The notes beneath the pieces were generated by a model, which did not search any database, was not told where the DNA came from, and worked only from the letters and a program-made list of their open reading frames with translations. Made by a program: the position numbers and the translations under genes. From Oceanisphaera psychrotolerans (GTDB taxonomy: Bacteria; Pseudomonadota; Gammaproteobacteria; Enterobacterales; Aeromonadaceae), in contig NZ_MDKE01000068.1 in the NCBI RefSeq assembly GCF_001870485.1, positions 62,001 to 126,000 of the forward strand: a DNA stretch of 64,000 nt, read 5' to 3'. Positions 1 through 8,485 of this stretch are shown piece by piece; within the stretch, counting starts at the first letter, position 1, and every line of letters begins with the position of its first letter.

Positions 1-1115
1 TCGTCGACCGGCTGCGTTACCGCCACGGTGTCCACAACATTCAGGGCTTTCTGGTGGCTCGTTTCGGACGGGTAGGCAGCGGCTGCTTCAATGTGTTGAT
101 TTCATTGCGGCTGCTGACCGAGGTGTTCGCCAACCTGCTGGTGGTGGGCATGGTGTTCGGGGTGGCGGGCTCCGGCGCCTATACCGGCGCCATTTTGGCG
201 GTGTCCGGGCTGACGTTGCTCTATTCCATGACCGGCGGCCTGCGGGCCTCGTTGCGTACCGATGTGCTGCAAATGGGGCTGCTTATCGTCCTCATTGTGC
301 TGCTGGTCGGCATGGCGCTGCTGCACCCCTTGTTCGACTGGCAAAGCGTGATGACCAGCAGCCCGGACTGGAGTAGCCCGGGCTGGATATTGCTGGTGGT
401 GGCACTGCTGCAGGTGCTGAGTTATCCGCTGCACGACCCGGTGATGATGGACAGGGGCTTCCTGGCCGACAGAAACACCACCCGGCGCAGCTTTATGCAC
501 GCCTTCTGGGTGTCGGCGCTGCTGATCCTGGCCTTCGGTCTGCTGGGGGTGTTTGCCGGCCTGCAGGGTGGTGACGACAAGGATGTGCTGCTCACCCTGC
601 AGCGACTGCTTGGCACGCCGGCCATGCTGCTGCTGGGGTTGGCGCTGGTGATTTCCGCCGCCTCCACCCTGGATTCGACCCTGTCCAGCGCCTCCAAGTT
701 GATGGTGGTAGACATGGGGCTGGGCCGACCCTCTGCCGGCAGCGGCCGGCTGGCCATGGCGCTGTTCGCCCTCGGTGGTCTGGTGCTGGTGTTTGTCGGC
801 AGCCAGGATCTGTTTGATGCGGTGGCGGTCAGTGGTACCGCCTCGCTGGCGCTGACCCCGGTGATACTGTTCAGCATTCTGGCCGGGCGGGAGGTAGCCC
901 GCTGGAGCTTCGTGGTCAGCTTTGCCGCGGCCTTCGCCGGTGCCGTGCTTTATTTTCTCGAAAAAGGCGGCCGGCTCGACCTGATAGGCCCGCTGTTCGG
1001 TGTGGAGCACAGCTACAGCAAGCTGCTGGTGATCACCATCGGTATACTGCTGGCCGGGTTGGTCAGCTTTGCCCTCGGACTCAGGCCCAGGGCCGCAAGC
1101 CAGGTGCAACCCTGA
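1..1115 (+). CDS. Sodium:solute symporter family protein (5' end outside window)
   Basis: The frame is open from base 3 to the TGA at 1113-1115 and continues upstream, so this is the C-terminal part of a larger protein; the GTG at 54 is only an internal valine codon. About nine hydrophobic segments alternate with short loops. The text around LRLLTEVFANLLVVGMVFG and the conserved small-residue and charged loops (for example YPLHDPVMMDRGF and SAASTLDSTLSSASK) fit the SSS family of sodium-coupled inner-membrane transporters. The substrate cannot be told. The stop codon overlaps the start of the phosphatase gene by one base (TGATG), so the two are probably translationally coupled. Family call is fairly safe; substrate is unknown. 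Confidence 0.8.
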   Translation, partial: VDRLRYRHGVHNIQGFLVARFGRVGSGCFNVLISLRLLTEVFANLLVVGMVFGVAGSGAYTGAILAVSGLTLLYSMTGGLRASLRTDVLQMGLLIVLIVLLVGMALLHPLFDWQSVMTSSPDWSSPGWILLVVALLQVLSYPLHDPVMMDRGFLADRNTTRRSFMHAFWVSALLILAFGLLGVFAGLQGGDDKDVLLTLQRLLGTPAMLLLGLALVISAASTLDSTLSSASKLMVVDMGLGRPSAGSGRLAMALFALGGLVLVFVGSQDLFDAVAVSGTASLALTPVILFSILAGREVARWSFVVSFAAAFAGAVLYFLEKGGRLDLIGPLFGVEHSYSKLLVITIGILLAGLVSFALGLRPRAASQVQP

Positions 1116-2068
1116 TGGCCACCGAGGGGCGAAGCTGCCCCCTTAACTATCGCATCGATCCCCGGCAGCTGGGCCAGGGAGCGGCACCGGAGCGGGAGTG
1201 CATTTACATCATCGGCGGCCTGTACGGCAACTGGGCGGCACTGGACGCCATAGAAACCCTGTGCCGGCAGGAAGTGACTGCCGGACTGGCCGAACCCGAG
1301 CTGGTGTTCAACGGTGACTTCAACTGGTTCAATGCGGAGGACCGGGCTTTTCGGCAGATCAACGAAAGGGTACTGGCACACTCGGCCATCCAGGGCAATG
1401 TGGAGGCCGAACTCGGTGCGCCCTCTGCCGGAGCCGGCTGCGGTTGCGGCTACCCCGACTGGGTCGAGGGCGACACCGTCATCCGCTCAAACGCCATCAT
1501 GGCCCGGCTGCAACAGACCGGCGCCAATCATGCCGATCTGCTGGAACGCCTTGGGCAACTGCCTCGTCAACTGGCACGGACGGTGGCCGGACACCGGGTG
1601 CAGGTGCTGCACGGCGATCCCGAGTCCCTGGCCGGCTGGCAGCTGGCAGTGGAGGCCATGCCGGCACCGGGCCAGGTAACATACCGTCTGGCAGACTGGT
1701 TCGGACTGGCAGACGCCCGCATCTTTGCCTGCAGTCATACCTGTCTGCCCTATATGCAGGACTTCGATATCGGCGGCGAACGCCATCTGGTGGTCAACAA
1801 TGGTGCCGCCGGCATGCCCAATTTCAGGGGAGCCCGGCAGGGGCTGCTGACACGACTCGGCACCCGGCCGTCCCCCGTGCCCGGCCTTTACGGCACTCGT
1901 CTGGGGGCGCTTTATTGCGACGCCATCCCCATCAACTGGGATGAGCAATGGGATAGCTGGTTTGCCAGTCAATGGCCCCCGGGCTCACCCGCCTGGGCAT
2001 CGTACCGGGAGCGGTTTATGGATGGCCCCGGGCACCGGGTGGAAGATGCGATCAGGTTAACGGAGTGA
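1115..2068 (+). CDS. Calcineurin-like metallophosphatase family protein
   Basis: 317 residues beginning at the ATG that overlaps the symporter stop. Metallophosphoesterase-type motifs appear in order: GGLYGNWAAL near residue 34, FNGDFNWF near 68, IQGNVEAEL near 92, VLHGDPE near 165 and CSHTCLPYM near 206. These supply the Asp/His/Asn ligands of a two-metal site, although the first block has GLYGN where many relatives have DxHG, so the metal site is slightly unusual. A Cys-rich GCGCGYPDW stretch follows the third motif. No signal peptide is seen, so a cytoplasmic enzyme is likely. The substrate is unknown. It is convergent with the ArsS-led operon, and linkage to that operon is only a guess. 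Confidence 0.7.
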   Translation: MATEGRSCPLNYRIDPRQLGQGAAPERECIYIIGGLYGNWAALDAIETLCRQEVTAGLAEPELVFNGDFNWFNAEDRAFRQINERVLAHSAIQGNVEAELGAPSAGAGCGCGYPDWVEGDTVIRSNAIMARLQQTGANHADLLERLGQLPRQLARTVAGHRVQVLHGDPESLAGWQLAVEAMPAPGQVTYRLADWFGLADARIFACSHTCLPYMQDFDIGGERHLVVNNGAAGMPNFRGARQGLLTRLGTRPSPVPGLYGTRLGALYCDAIPINWDEQWDSWFASQWPPGSPAWASYRERFMDGPGHRVEDAIRLTE

Positions 2069-2108
2069 TGGTGGGCACGAACCAGTTCGGGCCCACCTGT
2101 ACGACAGA

Positions 2109-3209
2109 TCACCGACTGAATCGGCGGATAAAGCCCCGGTCGATATGGTCTTTCCAGTACCAGACCCACTTGCCCTCAATACTGAAAGGTCCCCAGGAGG
2201 CCACCGCGTAGCGGGGGCCGGTGGCCAGCAGATAAAGGGAATGGCGGCGGGGCCGGTAGTGGCTCAGCGGTTCACCCTCGAGCGCGGCCCTCAGGTTGGC
2301 GGCCAGCACCGGACCCGCATGCACCGCATGTACTCCGGAGCGGGACATGGGCACATCCTGGCGGGCGCAGACATCGCCGGCGGCAAACACCTGTGGATGG
2401 GACAGGCTCTGATGATGGCTGTTGACGGCGACATAGCCCTGTTCGTTCAACTTCAGGCCGGTGCCGGTCAGCCAGGGCGGGGCGCTGGCCCCGGCCGCGG
2501 CGATCACGCAGTCTGCCTGCAGCCGGGTGCCGTCGGCCAGCATCACCCCCTTTTCGGTACCGGTCGCCCGCTGCTCATGGAGCTCGATACCGGCCGCAGC
2601 CAGCACCCGCCGAATGCGCTTTCGCGCCCCCCGGCCATGGCCGGCCAGCGGTCCGGAACCGGAAGACACCAGGGTGACCCGGCCGTCGATCCGCTCTTGC
2701 GTGAAGGCGTGTTGTGCCGCCAGTGCCAGTTCGACCCCGGCGGCGCCGCCACCAACCACGACCAGCCGGTATTCGGGAAGGTGGCGAGCCTGTTCCAGCC
2801 GCGCCGGCCAGGTGTCAAAGAACCGCGTCAGCGGCTTGGCCGGCAATAGCTTGTCACCGGCCATCTGCAGCCCGGAGAGGTCGGCTTCGCTGCCGGTATC
2901 CAGCGACAGCAGGTCATAGTCCAGCCTGCGCCCATCGGACAGGGTGACGAGTCGGTTGTCCGCATCCAGGCCAATCAGTTTCTGTGTCTCCAGGCGTATC
3001 TGTCCGGCCCGGGCCAGTGGTCGCAGATCAATCCGGCATGCTTGCTGGCGGTAGTGACCGGCGATCCAGCCGGGCAGCATGCCGGAATAATGCTGGTGAA
3101 CCTCCGGCGTCACCAGTACCACTTCGATGTCGGGTAGCGGCCCCTTGGCCAGGGCGGCCAGCACGGAAAGATGGGCGTGGCCGCCGCCTGCCAGTATCAA
3201 CCGCCTCAT
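2109..3209 (-). CDS. NDH-like pyridine nucleotide-disulfide oxidoreductase (SelD N-terminal-domain type)
   Basis: 366 residues from the ATG at 3209, whose ATGA overlaps the upstream stop; a longer GTG start at 3218 is possible. The N-terminus has an FAD-binding glycine motif (LILAGGGHAHLSVL) and a second dinucleotide motif VVVGGGAAGVELAL near residue 155. The protein resembles the flavoprotein domain that is fused to the N-terminus of SelD in some bacteria (TIGR03169-type), here stand-alone. The paired-cysteine active site of disulfide reductases is absent, as in type II NADH dehydrogenases. Last gene of the six-gene operon led by the ArsS-type gene. It is probably an NAD(P)H-dependent redox enzyme; the acceptor is unknown. 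Confidence 0.75.
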   Translation of the reverse strand: MRRLILAGGGHAHLSVLAALAKGPLPDIEVVLVTPEVHQHYSGMLPGWIAGHYRQQACRIDLRPLARAGQIRLETQKLIGLDADNRLVTLSDGRRLDYDLLSLDTGSEADLSGLQMAGDKLLPAKPLTRFFDTWPARLEQARHLPEYRLVVVGGGAAGVELALAAQHAFTQERIDGRVTLVSSGSGPLAGHGRGARKRIRRVLAAAGIELHEQRATGTEKGVMLADGTRLQADCVIAAAGASAPPWLTGTGLKLNEQGYVAVNSHHQSLSHPQVFAAGDVCARQDVPMSRSGVHAVHAGPVLAANLRAALEGEPLSHYRPRRHSLYLLATGPRYAVASWGPFSIEGKWVWYWKDHIDRGFIRRFSR

Positions 3210-3820
3210 GAGCTGCACCAGTGCGCGGACAACCGGTCCAGATCCCCGGGCTCATCGATATCGGACAGGGGCTCTGCCCGATGGAGGGACCAGCCCAGCT
3301 CATCGATGCGGCTCAGGGTAAGCGGGGCCACCTGTGCCGTGCTCCAGGGGATGTCTGCAAACAGACGGGGGCTGAAGCGGGTCAGGCCGAGCAGCACATA
3401 GCCGCCGTCCAGAGCCGGGTGGATGACCATGTCGTGGCGATGCAACTGTTCGGCGGCGGCCCGCAGCCGGGCCGGGGTCAGCGCCGGGCAATCGGTGCCG
3501 GTCAGCAGTACGCGAGGGGCTTGTGCCAGACCCCGTTCGGCGGCTCGGGCCATACGCTCCCCCAGGTTGCCATCGCCCTGATCGCTGAGCGTCAGTCCCG
3601 GCGGCAGCGGGAGGCCCTGCCAGGCGGGATCGGTCGGGCCGGGAGACATGCACAGCTCCACCGGGCCCAGGCCGGCGGCCAGGCTACGCTCCAGGGTGGA
3701 CAACAGCATTTTTCTCGCCAGGCGGGCCGCGCCCTCGGGGCCGAGGGCGGGGATCAGCCGGGTCTTGACTTGGCCGGGCAGGGGGGCCTTGGCGAAGACG
3801 ATAATACGGGTCTGGCTCAT
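3206..3820 (-). CDS. DUF2064 / TIGR04282-type glycosyltransferase
   Basis: 204 residues from the ATG at 3820, chosen because it overlaps the upstream stop by four bases and the family starts at this point (IIVFAKAPLPGQVKTRL); upstream in-frame codons would overlap the neighbour. A nucleotidyltransferase-like GT-A fold is indicated by this N-terminal motif, GTDCPAL near residue 105 and DGGYVLLG near 133. The family is annotated as arsenosugar-biosynthesis glycosyltransferase because it often lies beside ArsS genes, but related enzymes also act in other sugar-conjugate pathways. The activity is not directly known here. Coupled by ATGA overlaps on both sides. Confidence 0.8.
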   Translation of the reverse strand: MSQTRIIVFAKAPLPGQVKTRLIPALGPEGAARLARKMLLSTLERSLAAGLGPVELCMSPGPTDPAWQGLPLPPGLTLSDQGDGNLGERMARAAERGLAQAPRVLLTGTDCPALTPARLRAAAEQLHRHDMVIHPALDGGYVLLGLTRFSPRLFADIPWSTAQVAPLTLSRIDELGWSLHRAEPLSDIDEPGDLDRLSAHWCSS

Positions 3821-4488
3821 CGGTAGGCCCTCGCCAGCTGTTCGGCCGGGGCGCCGCGCCAGTAGGCGAAGCGCAGCCGCCACATCAGCCAGATGGTGCG
3901 CCACAGGCCCCGGCTTTCCCAGCGGCGGCCCGAGGTGCTGGCCTGTTGGTACAGGCAGGCGGGGGGCGACAGGCGCTTGAGCCGTTTGCTGAGTTCGATA
4001 TCTTCCATCAGCGGCTGCTCGGGGAAGCCGCCAGCCCGGGTGAAAGCCTCGCGGGTGACGAACATCGCCTGATCACCGGTGGCAATGCCGGTCAGCCGGG
4101 AGCGCAGGTTCATCAGCCCGGCGATCACCTTGAGCATGGGGTGGCGGCCGCTGATGCGTACATCAAAACGGCCCCACCGGTGCTGGCCGTCGGTCAGGGC
4201 GGTCTGTATCGCCTGCAGTCCCATCGGCGGCAGTACCGTATCCGCATGGAGAAACAGCAGCAGGTCACCGGTGGCGTCGGCCGCGCCGGCATTCATCTGC
4301 CGGGCCCGGCCCGGCGCCGTTTCCAGCACCCTGAATCCGGCCTGGCGGGCGATGGCCACCGACTCGTCGCGGCTGCCGCCGTCGACCAGGATCACCTCGC
4401 AGTGACAGCCACGCAGAGGCAGGCGGGCCAGGATCCCGGGCAGCTCGGGGGCTTCATTAAGCATGGGGATGATGATGGACAGCTTCAT
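3817..4488 (-). CDS. GT2-family glycosyltransferase, TIGR04283 type
   Basis: 223 residues from the ATG at 4488, which overlaps the upstream DUF547 stop (ATGA). Classic GT-A family 2 motifs are visible: SIIIPMLNE at residue 4, VDGGSRDES near 35, LLFLHADTVLPP (the DxD-equivalent) near 82 and FPEQPLMEDIELSKRL near 160, the last holding the likely catalytic base. No membrane anchor is predicted, apart from a weakly hydrophobic C-terminal part around TIWLMWRL. This family is a regular neighbour of ArsS-type radical SAM genes and of the DUF2064 enzyme encoded next to it. Donor and acceptor sugars are unknown. Confidence 0.85.
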   Translation of the reverse strand: MKLSIIIPMLNEAPELPGILARLPLRGCHCEVILVDGGSRDESVAIARQAGFRVLETAPGRARQMNAGAADATGDLLLFLHADTVLPPMGLQAIQTALTDGQHRWGRFDVRISGRHPMLKVIAGLMNLRSRLTGIATGDQAMFVTREAFTRAGGFPEQPLMEDIELSKRLKRLSPPACLYQQASTSGRRWESRGLWRTIWLMWRLRFAYWRGAPAEQLARAYR

Positions 4489-5270
4489 GGCGCCTCGTTC
4501 AGCCTCCAGTCGTAGTCGAGATACTCGATAGACAGCCGGCCGTCGCGCAGGGCCTGCTGCTGGCCGGGCGTCAGCTCCAGCTCCTGGTCGAAGCGGGCCA
4601 GAAATGATGCCGGAGGATGGCTGTTGCCCTGAGCCGTCCTGAAGTCGTCCTGGTACCATTTGAAGATGCTGGATACCTGCAGGCGGTCATCCTTCAGCCG
4701 GTTGCGACTCTTGTCCGACAGGAACAGGCGGGTGGCCTGCTCCAGTTGTTGCTCCAGTTGATCGGCATTATAGGCCTGGGGCGCCAGCGCCGGGCAGCCG
4801 ATGCTGGCACAGTTGACGGCAAAATGGATGCGGGGTTCGGAAAAGTGCTCCCGGATCAGCCGGTGTTCGATATCGTCCAGGGAGCGTGTCTGGCCCAGAA
4901 GGGGGATAAAGTCCTGCTGCCAGGGGCTTTTCAGCCAGTTGCCCAGATCCTTGATGGAGTCGAGATCAGGGTATCGGGTGAGTACCAGCTCTACGGTCCA
5001 GGCATTGTAGGCGTTGATCAGGAAGGCCAGTCGCTCGGCCTCGGGCCAGCGGTTGAACTGCTCCTTTTCTACAGCCGACAGGGCCTGCAGGTACTGTTGC
5101 AACCGGGCCCGGTCGGCGGCCATGGTCCGGTAATTGACCTGGGTAACGCGACCTTGATCCTGTACCACCAGATGCCGGTCAAGCAGGGCTTGCCAGGGTT
5201 GGTGACTGAAACTGGCGGCCTGCGCAGGCAGGCCCACCATCAGCAACAGACTCAGCAGCAGGGTTTTCAT
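4485..5270 (-). CDS. DUF547 domain protein, exported
   Basis: 261 residues with a Sec signal peptide: MKTLLLSLLLMVGLPAQA, with predicted cleavage after the AQA near residue 19. The mature part is a DUF547 domain, with the typical WPEAERLAFLINAYNAWT block near residue 75 and HFAVNCASIGCPALAP near 150, where a conserved cysteine and histidine could form an active site. The biochemical function of DUF547 is unknown to me; a papain/transglutaminase-like fold has been proposed. It overlaps the flavoprotein gene upstream (ATGA) and the glycosyltransferase gene downstream, so it is in the same operon and likely acts in the periplasm. Confidence 0.85.
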   Translation of the reverse strand: MKTLLLSLLLMVGLPAQAASFSHQPWQALLDRHLVVQDQGRVTQVNYRTMAADRARLQQYLQALSAVEKEQFNRWPEAERLAFLINAYNAWTVELVLTRYPDLDSIKDLGNWLKSPWQQDFIPLLGQTRSLDDIEHRLIREHFSEPRIHFAVNCASIGCPALAPQAYNADQLEQQLEQATRLFLSDKSRNRLKDDRLQVSSIFKWYQDDFRTAQGNSHPPASFLARFDQELELTPGQQQALRDGRLSIEYLDYDWRLNEAP

Positions 5271-7474
5271 CGTGACACCTCTTCCCGGGTCTTGGCATTG
5301 GGGTGCTCTGCATGGGCGCCCCGGCTGCCGCGCCGCCAGTCGTGGTAGCGACCTACCCAGCTCAGCAGGCGCTCAGGCGCATGAGCTCGCTTCCATTCCC
5401 CGGCCGCATACTTGTTGGCCTCGGCCAGGGTGGGGTAGATATGGATGGTGCCGAGGATCTTGTTCAGTCCCAGCCCCTGCTTCATCGCCAGTACATATTC
5501 GGCGAGCAGGTCACCGGCGTGCTCACCGACGATGGTGACCCCGAGGATTTTGTCCTTGCCGGGCACGGTCAACACCTTGATAAAGCCGGCATCGGTGCCG
5601 TCGGCGATGGCCCGATCCAGATCGTCCAGGCCATAACGGGTCACCTCAACGGCAATGCCTTGTTCTTCGGCTTCCTGTTCATTGAGTCCGACCCGGGCCA
5701 CTTCCGGTGCCACGAAGGTCGCCCAGGGGATCACGCTGTAGTCGACCCTGAACCGCTTGAGATGGCCGAACAGGGCATTGACGGTGGCGTACCAGGCCAT
5801 GTGGGCGGCGGTATGGGTAAACTGGTAGGGGCCGGCTACATCCCCGGCGGCATAGATGTTGGGGTAGAGGGTTTCCAGATAGTCGTTGGTCTGTACCGTG
5901 CGTTGGGTCTGTATGCCCAGTTGTTCCAGGCCATAACCCTGCAGACGGGCACTGCGGCCCAGGGCCAGCAGCAGGTCGTCGAACTCGACCTCTACCTCGT
6001 TACCCCGATGTTCGGCAATCATCAGCTTGCGCCCGTCACGGCGCTCGAAGCGCAGTGCCTTGTGGCCGGTCAGCACCCGCACCCCGTCTTTGGTGAGCAC
6101 ACTTTCTACCAGTTGGCTGACGTCGCTGTCTTCCCGGGCCATCAGTCGGTCACCGAGCTCGGCCTGGATAACCTCGGACCCCAGGCGGGCAAAACTCTGG
6201 GCCAGTTCGCAGCCGATGGGGCCGCCACCCAGCACCAGCAGACGGCGCGGAGGCTGATCCCGTTGGGCAAATTCATCCCACAGGGTGTCGCTGGTGAGAT
6301 AGCCCACCTGATCCAGACCGGGCAGTTCGGGCACCAGAGGACGGGCGCCGGCGGCGATAATGATGCTGCGGGCGGTCAGCCGCTGGGTGCTGCCGTCATT
6401 GAGTGCGATTTCTACCGTCCAGGGATCAATCAGCTTGCCGTAGCCGGTCAGTACCTCGACCCCCAGATTGGTATAGCGCTCGATGCTGTCGTGGGGTTCA
6501 ATCTTGCGGATCACGTCGTGTATCCGGGCCATCACCGCCTTGAAGCTGAAGTTGGGTGTACCGGCCTCCAGGCCATAATGGTCGGCGTGTTTGATCTGGT
6601 GGGCCAGCTTGGCGCTGCGGATCAGGGCCTTGCTCGGGACGCAGCCGGTGTTGAGACAGTCGCCGCCCATTTTGTGGGCTTCAACCAGGGTCACTTTGGC
6701 CTTGACCGCGGCGGCGATGTAAGAACTTACCAGGCCGGCGGCACCGGCGCCGATCACGATCAGGTTGCGATCATAGTGGCGGGGGCGGGTCCAGTTGCGA
6801 TAGACCCGGCGACGCTGGATCAACCGTACCAGGGCGCGGGCAATAAAGGGGAAGATGCCGAGCAGGACAAACGACAGCAGCAGGCCGGGAGACAGAATGC
6901 CGGACAGGCTGTCGATGGCCGCCAGCTGGGTACCGGCGTTGACGAAGACCAGGGTGCCGGCCACCATGCCCAGCTGGCTTACCCAGTAGTAGGTGACCGT
7001 TTTAATGGGCGTCAGGCCCATCAGGATATTGATCAGAAAGAAGGGAAATACCGGCACCAGGCGCAGGCTGAACAGGTAGAAGGCGCCGTCTCTGGCCACC
7101 CCTGCATTGATCGCCTTGAGCTTGTCGCCGAAGCGGCGTTGTACCGATTCGCGCAGCAGGAAGCGGGATACCAGGAAGGCCAGGGTCGCGCCCAGGCTGG
7201 AGGCAAACGACACCAGCACAAAGCCCTGCCACAGGCCGAACAGGGCGCCGGCGGCCAGGGTCATGATGGCGGCACCCGGCAGCGACAGGGCGGTGACCAG
7301 TACGTAGAACACAAAGAATACCCCGGCCAGCAGCCAGGGATTATCCGCCTTGAAGCCGGCGATATCGGCCTGGTGCTGCTTGAGCGCGTCCAGGGTCAGT
7401 TGGCTGTCCAGATCGAACAGGAAGAAGGTGGCCACCAGGGCGGCCAACAGCAGGATAACGAGGAGTCTGCTCAT
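5267..7474 (-). CDS. VTT-domain membrane protein fused to mercuric-reductase-like flavoprotein
   Basis: 735 residues. Residues 1 to about 235 are a TVP38/TMEM64 (VTT/SNARE-associated) membrane domain with five or so hydrophobic helices and the family signature LSLPGAAIMTLAAGALFG. From about 240 a class I pyridine nucleotide-disulfide oxidoreductase begins: FAD motif LIVIGAGAAGLVSSYIAA, redox disulfide GGDCLNTGCVPSK, NAD motif LLVLGGGPIGCELAQSFA and a C-terminal dimerisation domain (HIYPTLAEANKYA). It resembles dihydrolipoamide or mercuric reductases but has no N-terminal HMA domain and no C-terminal vicinal cysteine pair, so mercury reduction is unlikely. The fusion tethers a thiol-redox enzyme to the inner membrane. 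Second gene of the ArsS-led operon. Confidence 0.9.
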   Translation of the reverse strand: MSRLLVILLLAALVATFFLFDLDSQLTLDALKQHQADIAGFKADNPWLLAGVFFVFYVLVTALSLPGAAIMTLAAGALFGLWQGFVLVSFASSLGATLAFLVSRFLLRESVQRRFGDKLKAINAGVARDGAFYLFSLRLVPVFPFFLINILMGLTPIKTVTYYWVSQLGMVAGTLVFVNAGTQLAAIDSLSGILSPGLLLSFVLLGIFPFIARALVRLIQRRRVYRNWTRPRHYDRNLIVIGAGAAGLVSSYIAAAVKAKVTLVEAHKMGGDCLNTGCVPSKALIRSAKLAHQIKHADHYGLEAGTPNFSFKAVMARIHDVIRKIEPHDSIERYTNLGVEVLTGYGKLIDPWTVEIALNDGSTQRLTARSIIIAAGARPLVPELPGLDQVGYLTSDTLWDEFAQRDQPPRRLLVLGGGPIGCELAQSFARLGSEVIQAELGDRLMAREDSDVSQLVESVLTKDGVRVLTGHKALRFERRDGRKLMIAEHRGNEVEVEFDDLLLALGRSARLQGYGLEQLGIQTQRTVQTNDYLETLYPNIYAAGDVAGPYQFTHTAAHMAWYATVNALFGHLKRFRVDYSVIPWATFVAPEVARVGLNEQEAEEQGIAVEVTRYGLDDLDRAIADGTDAGFIKVLTVPGKDKILGVTIVGEHAGDLLAEYVLAMKQGLGLNKILGTIHIYPTLAEANKYAAGEWKRAHAPERLLSWVGRYHDWRRGSRGAHAEHPNAKTREEVSR

Positions 7475-7519
7475 GTTGATTCCTTGAGAGTCAGGCGATG
7501 ATTCGTGTTTGTCTTCGTG

Positions 7520-8485
7520 CTACTTGTCTTCGTTCAGGGCGCCGCCACAGCTGCTGCCCTGGCCGGCGGTACAGCCGTAGCAGTGATCGGCAATGCGGAT
7601 CGGCTGGCCTTCCAGCTCCCGGCTGAGCAGATCCCGCAGGTGCGGCCATTCGCCACCGGGCAGGTGCAGCCCCAGTTGCTGGTTGAAATCGCAGTCGTAG
7701 AGGTAGCCCTGCCAGTCGACGCTCACTATCGAACGGCACATCAGGCTGTCCAGGTTGGCGGCGGCATAGTTGTCCTTGAGCAGACGCATGTAGTCATGAA
7801 ACTGCTTCTTGGTGATCAGGTAGTCACCGAAACGCTTGATCGGCATGTTGGTGAGGGCGAACAGCTGGTTGAATACGATGCCGAAATGGTCGAACAGCTG
7901 CCGTTTGTAGTCCGCTTCCAGTGGTTCCTGGGGCGGGGGCAGAGTGGGGCCCAATGGGTTGTAGACCAGGTTCAGGACCAGGCCCGAGCCGGGCTGGCCG
8001 TAACCCAGCCGGTTGAGTTCGATCAGGGCTTCTATGCTCTTGTCGAAGGTGCCTTTGCCGCGTTGCTTGTCGACATTTTCCAGGGAATAGCAGGGCAGGG
8101 AGGCGACGATCTCCACCTGATGTTCGGCGAGAAACTCGGCCAGATCTTCGTGGCCCGGCTCGAACAGTATGGTCAGGTTGCAGCGGTCGATGACCTTGAC
8201 GCCCAGTTCCCGCGCGGCTTTGACCAACTCACGAAAGCCCTCGTGCATCTCGGGCGCACCGCCGGTCAGGTCCAGGGTAGTCAGGCCGCGGGCCTTCAGC
8301 ACCTGGGGGATCAGCGCCAGGTTGTCGGCGTCCATCATCTCGGTCCGGTCGGGACCGGCGGCCACATGGCAATGCACACACTTCATGTTGCAGCGATAGC
8401 CCAGATTGACCTGCAGGGTATCCAGAGCTCGCCGTTGGATGGGCGGAAAGTCGGTCAGATCAAGTAGCGGTAGTGTGTCTCTCAT
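7520..8485 (-). CDS. arsS: ArsS-type radical SAM/Cys-rich protein
   Basis: 321 residues. The radical SAM cluster motif CNMKCVHC lies at residues 32-39, followed by the SAM-binding glycine run LDLTGGAPEMH. The C-terminal half is a Cys-rich DUF3641 domain (CDFNQQLGLH, then CYGCTAGQGSSC) that may hold an auxiliary iron-sulfur cluster. Members are named ArsS because one group is thought to join dimethylated arsenic to a 5'-deoxyadenosyl group derived from SAM, on the way to arsenosugars. No ArsM arsenite methyltransferase is encoded in this window, so that substrate is not supported locally. First gene of the minus-strand operon, 45 bases upstream of the flavoprotein fusion gene. Confidence 0.85.
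   Translation of the reverse strand: MRDTLPLLDLTDFPPIQRRALDTLQVNLGYRCNMKCVHCHVAAGPDRTEMMDADNLALIPQVLKARGLTTLDLTGGAPEMHEGFRELVKAARELGVKVIDRCNLTILFEPGHEDLAEFLAEHQVEIVASLPCYSLENVDKQRGKGTFDKSIEALIELNRLGYGQPGSGLVLNLVYNPLGPTLPPPQEPLEADYKRQLFDHFGIVFNQLFALTNMPIKRFGDYLITKKQFHDYMRLLKDNYAAANLDSLMCRSIVSVDWQGYLYDCDFNQQLGLHLPGGEWPHLRDLLSRELEGQPIRIADHCYGCTAGQGSSCGGALNEDK

Noticed and set aside
2710-3000. Possible SelD fusion next to the NDH-like flavoprotein
   Set aside because: The protein ends after the flavoprotein domain; no selenophosphate synthetase sequence precedes or follows it.
5267-6750. Mercuric reductase (merA) assignment
   Set aside because: The active-site disulfide is present, but the C-terminal Cys-Cys pair and N-terminal HMA domain are missing, and no other mer gene is nearby.
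5303-7501. Very long (732-codon) open frame on the strand opposite the VTT-flavoprotein gene
   Set aside because: Mirror frame of a real GC-rich gene; the real gene has clear flavin, disulfide and membrane motifs, while the opposite frame is a Gly/Gln-rich run without motifs. The same applies to the long antisense frames opposite recC, recD and mukB.
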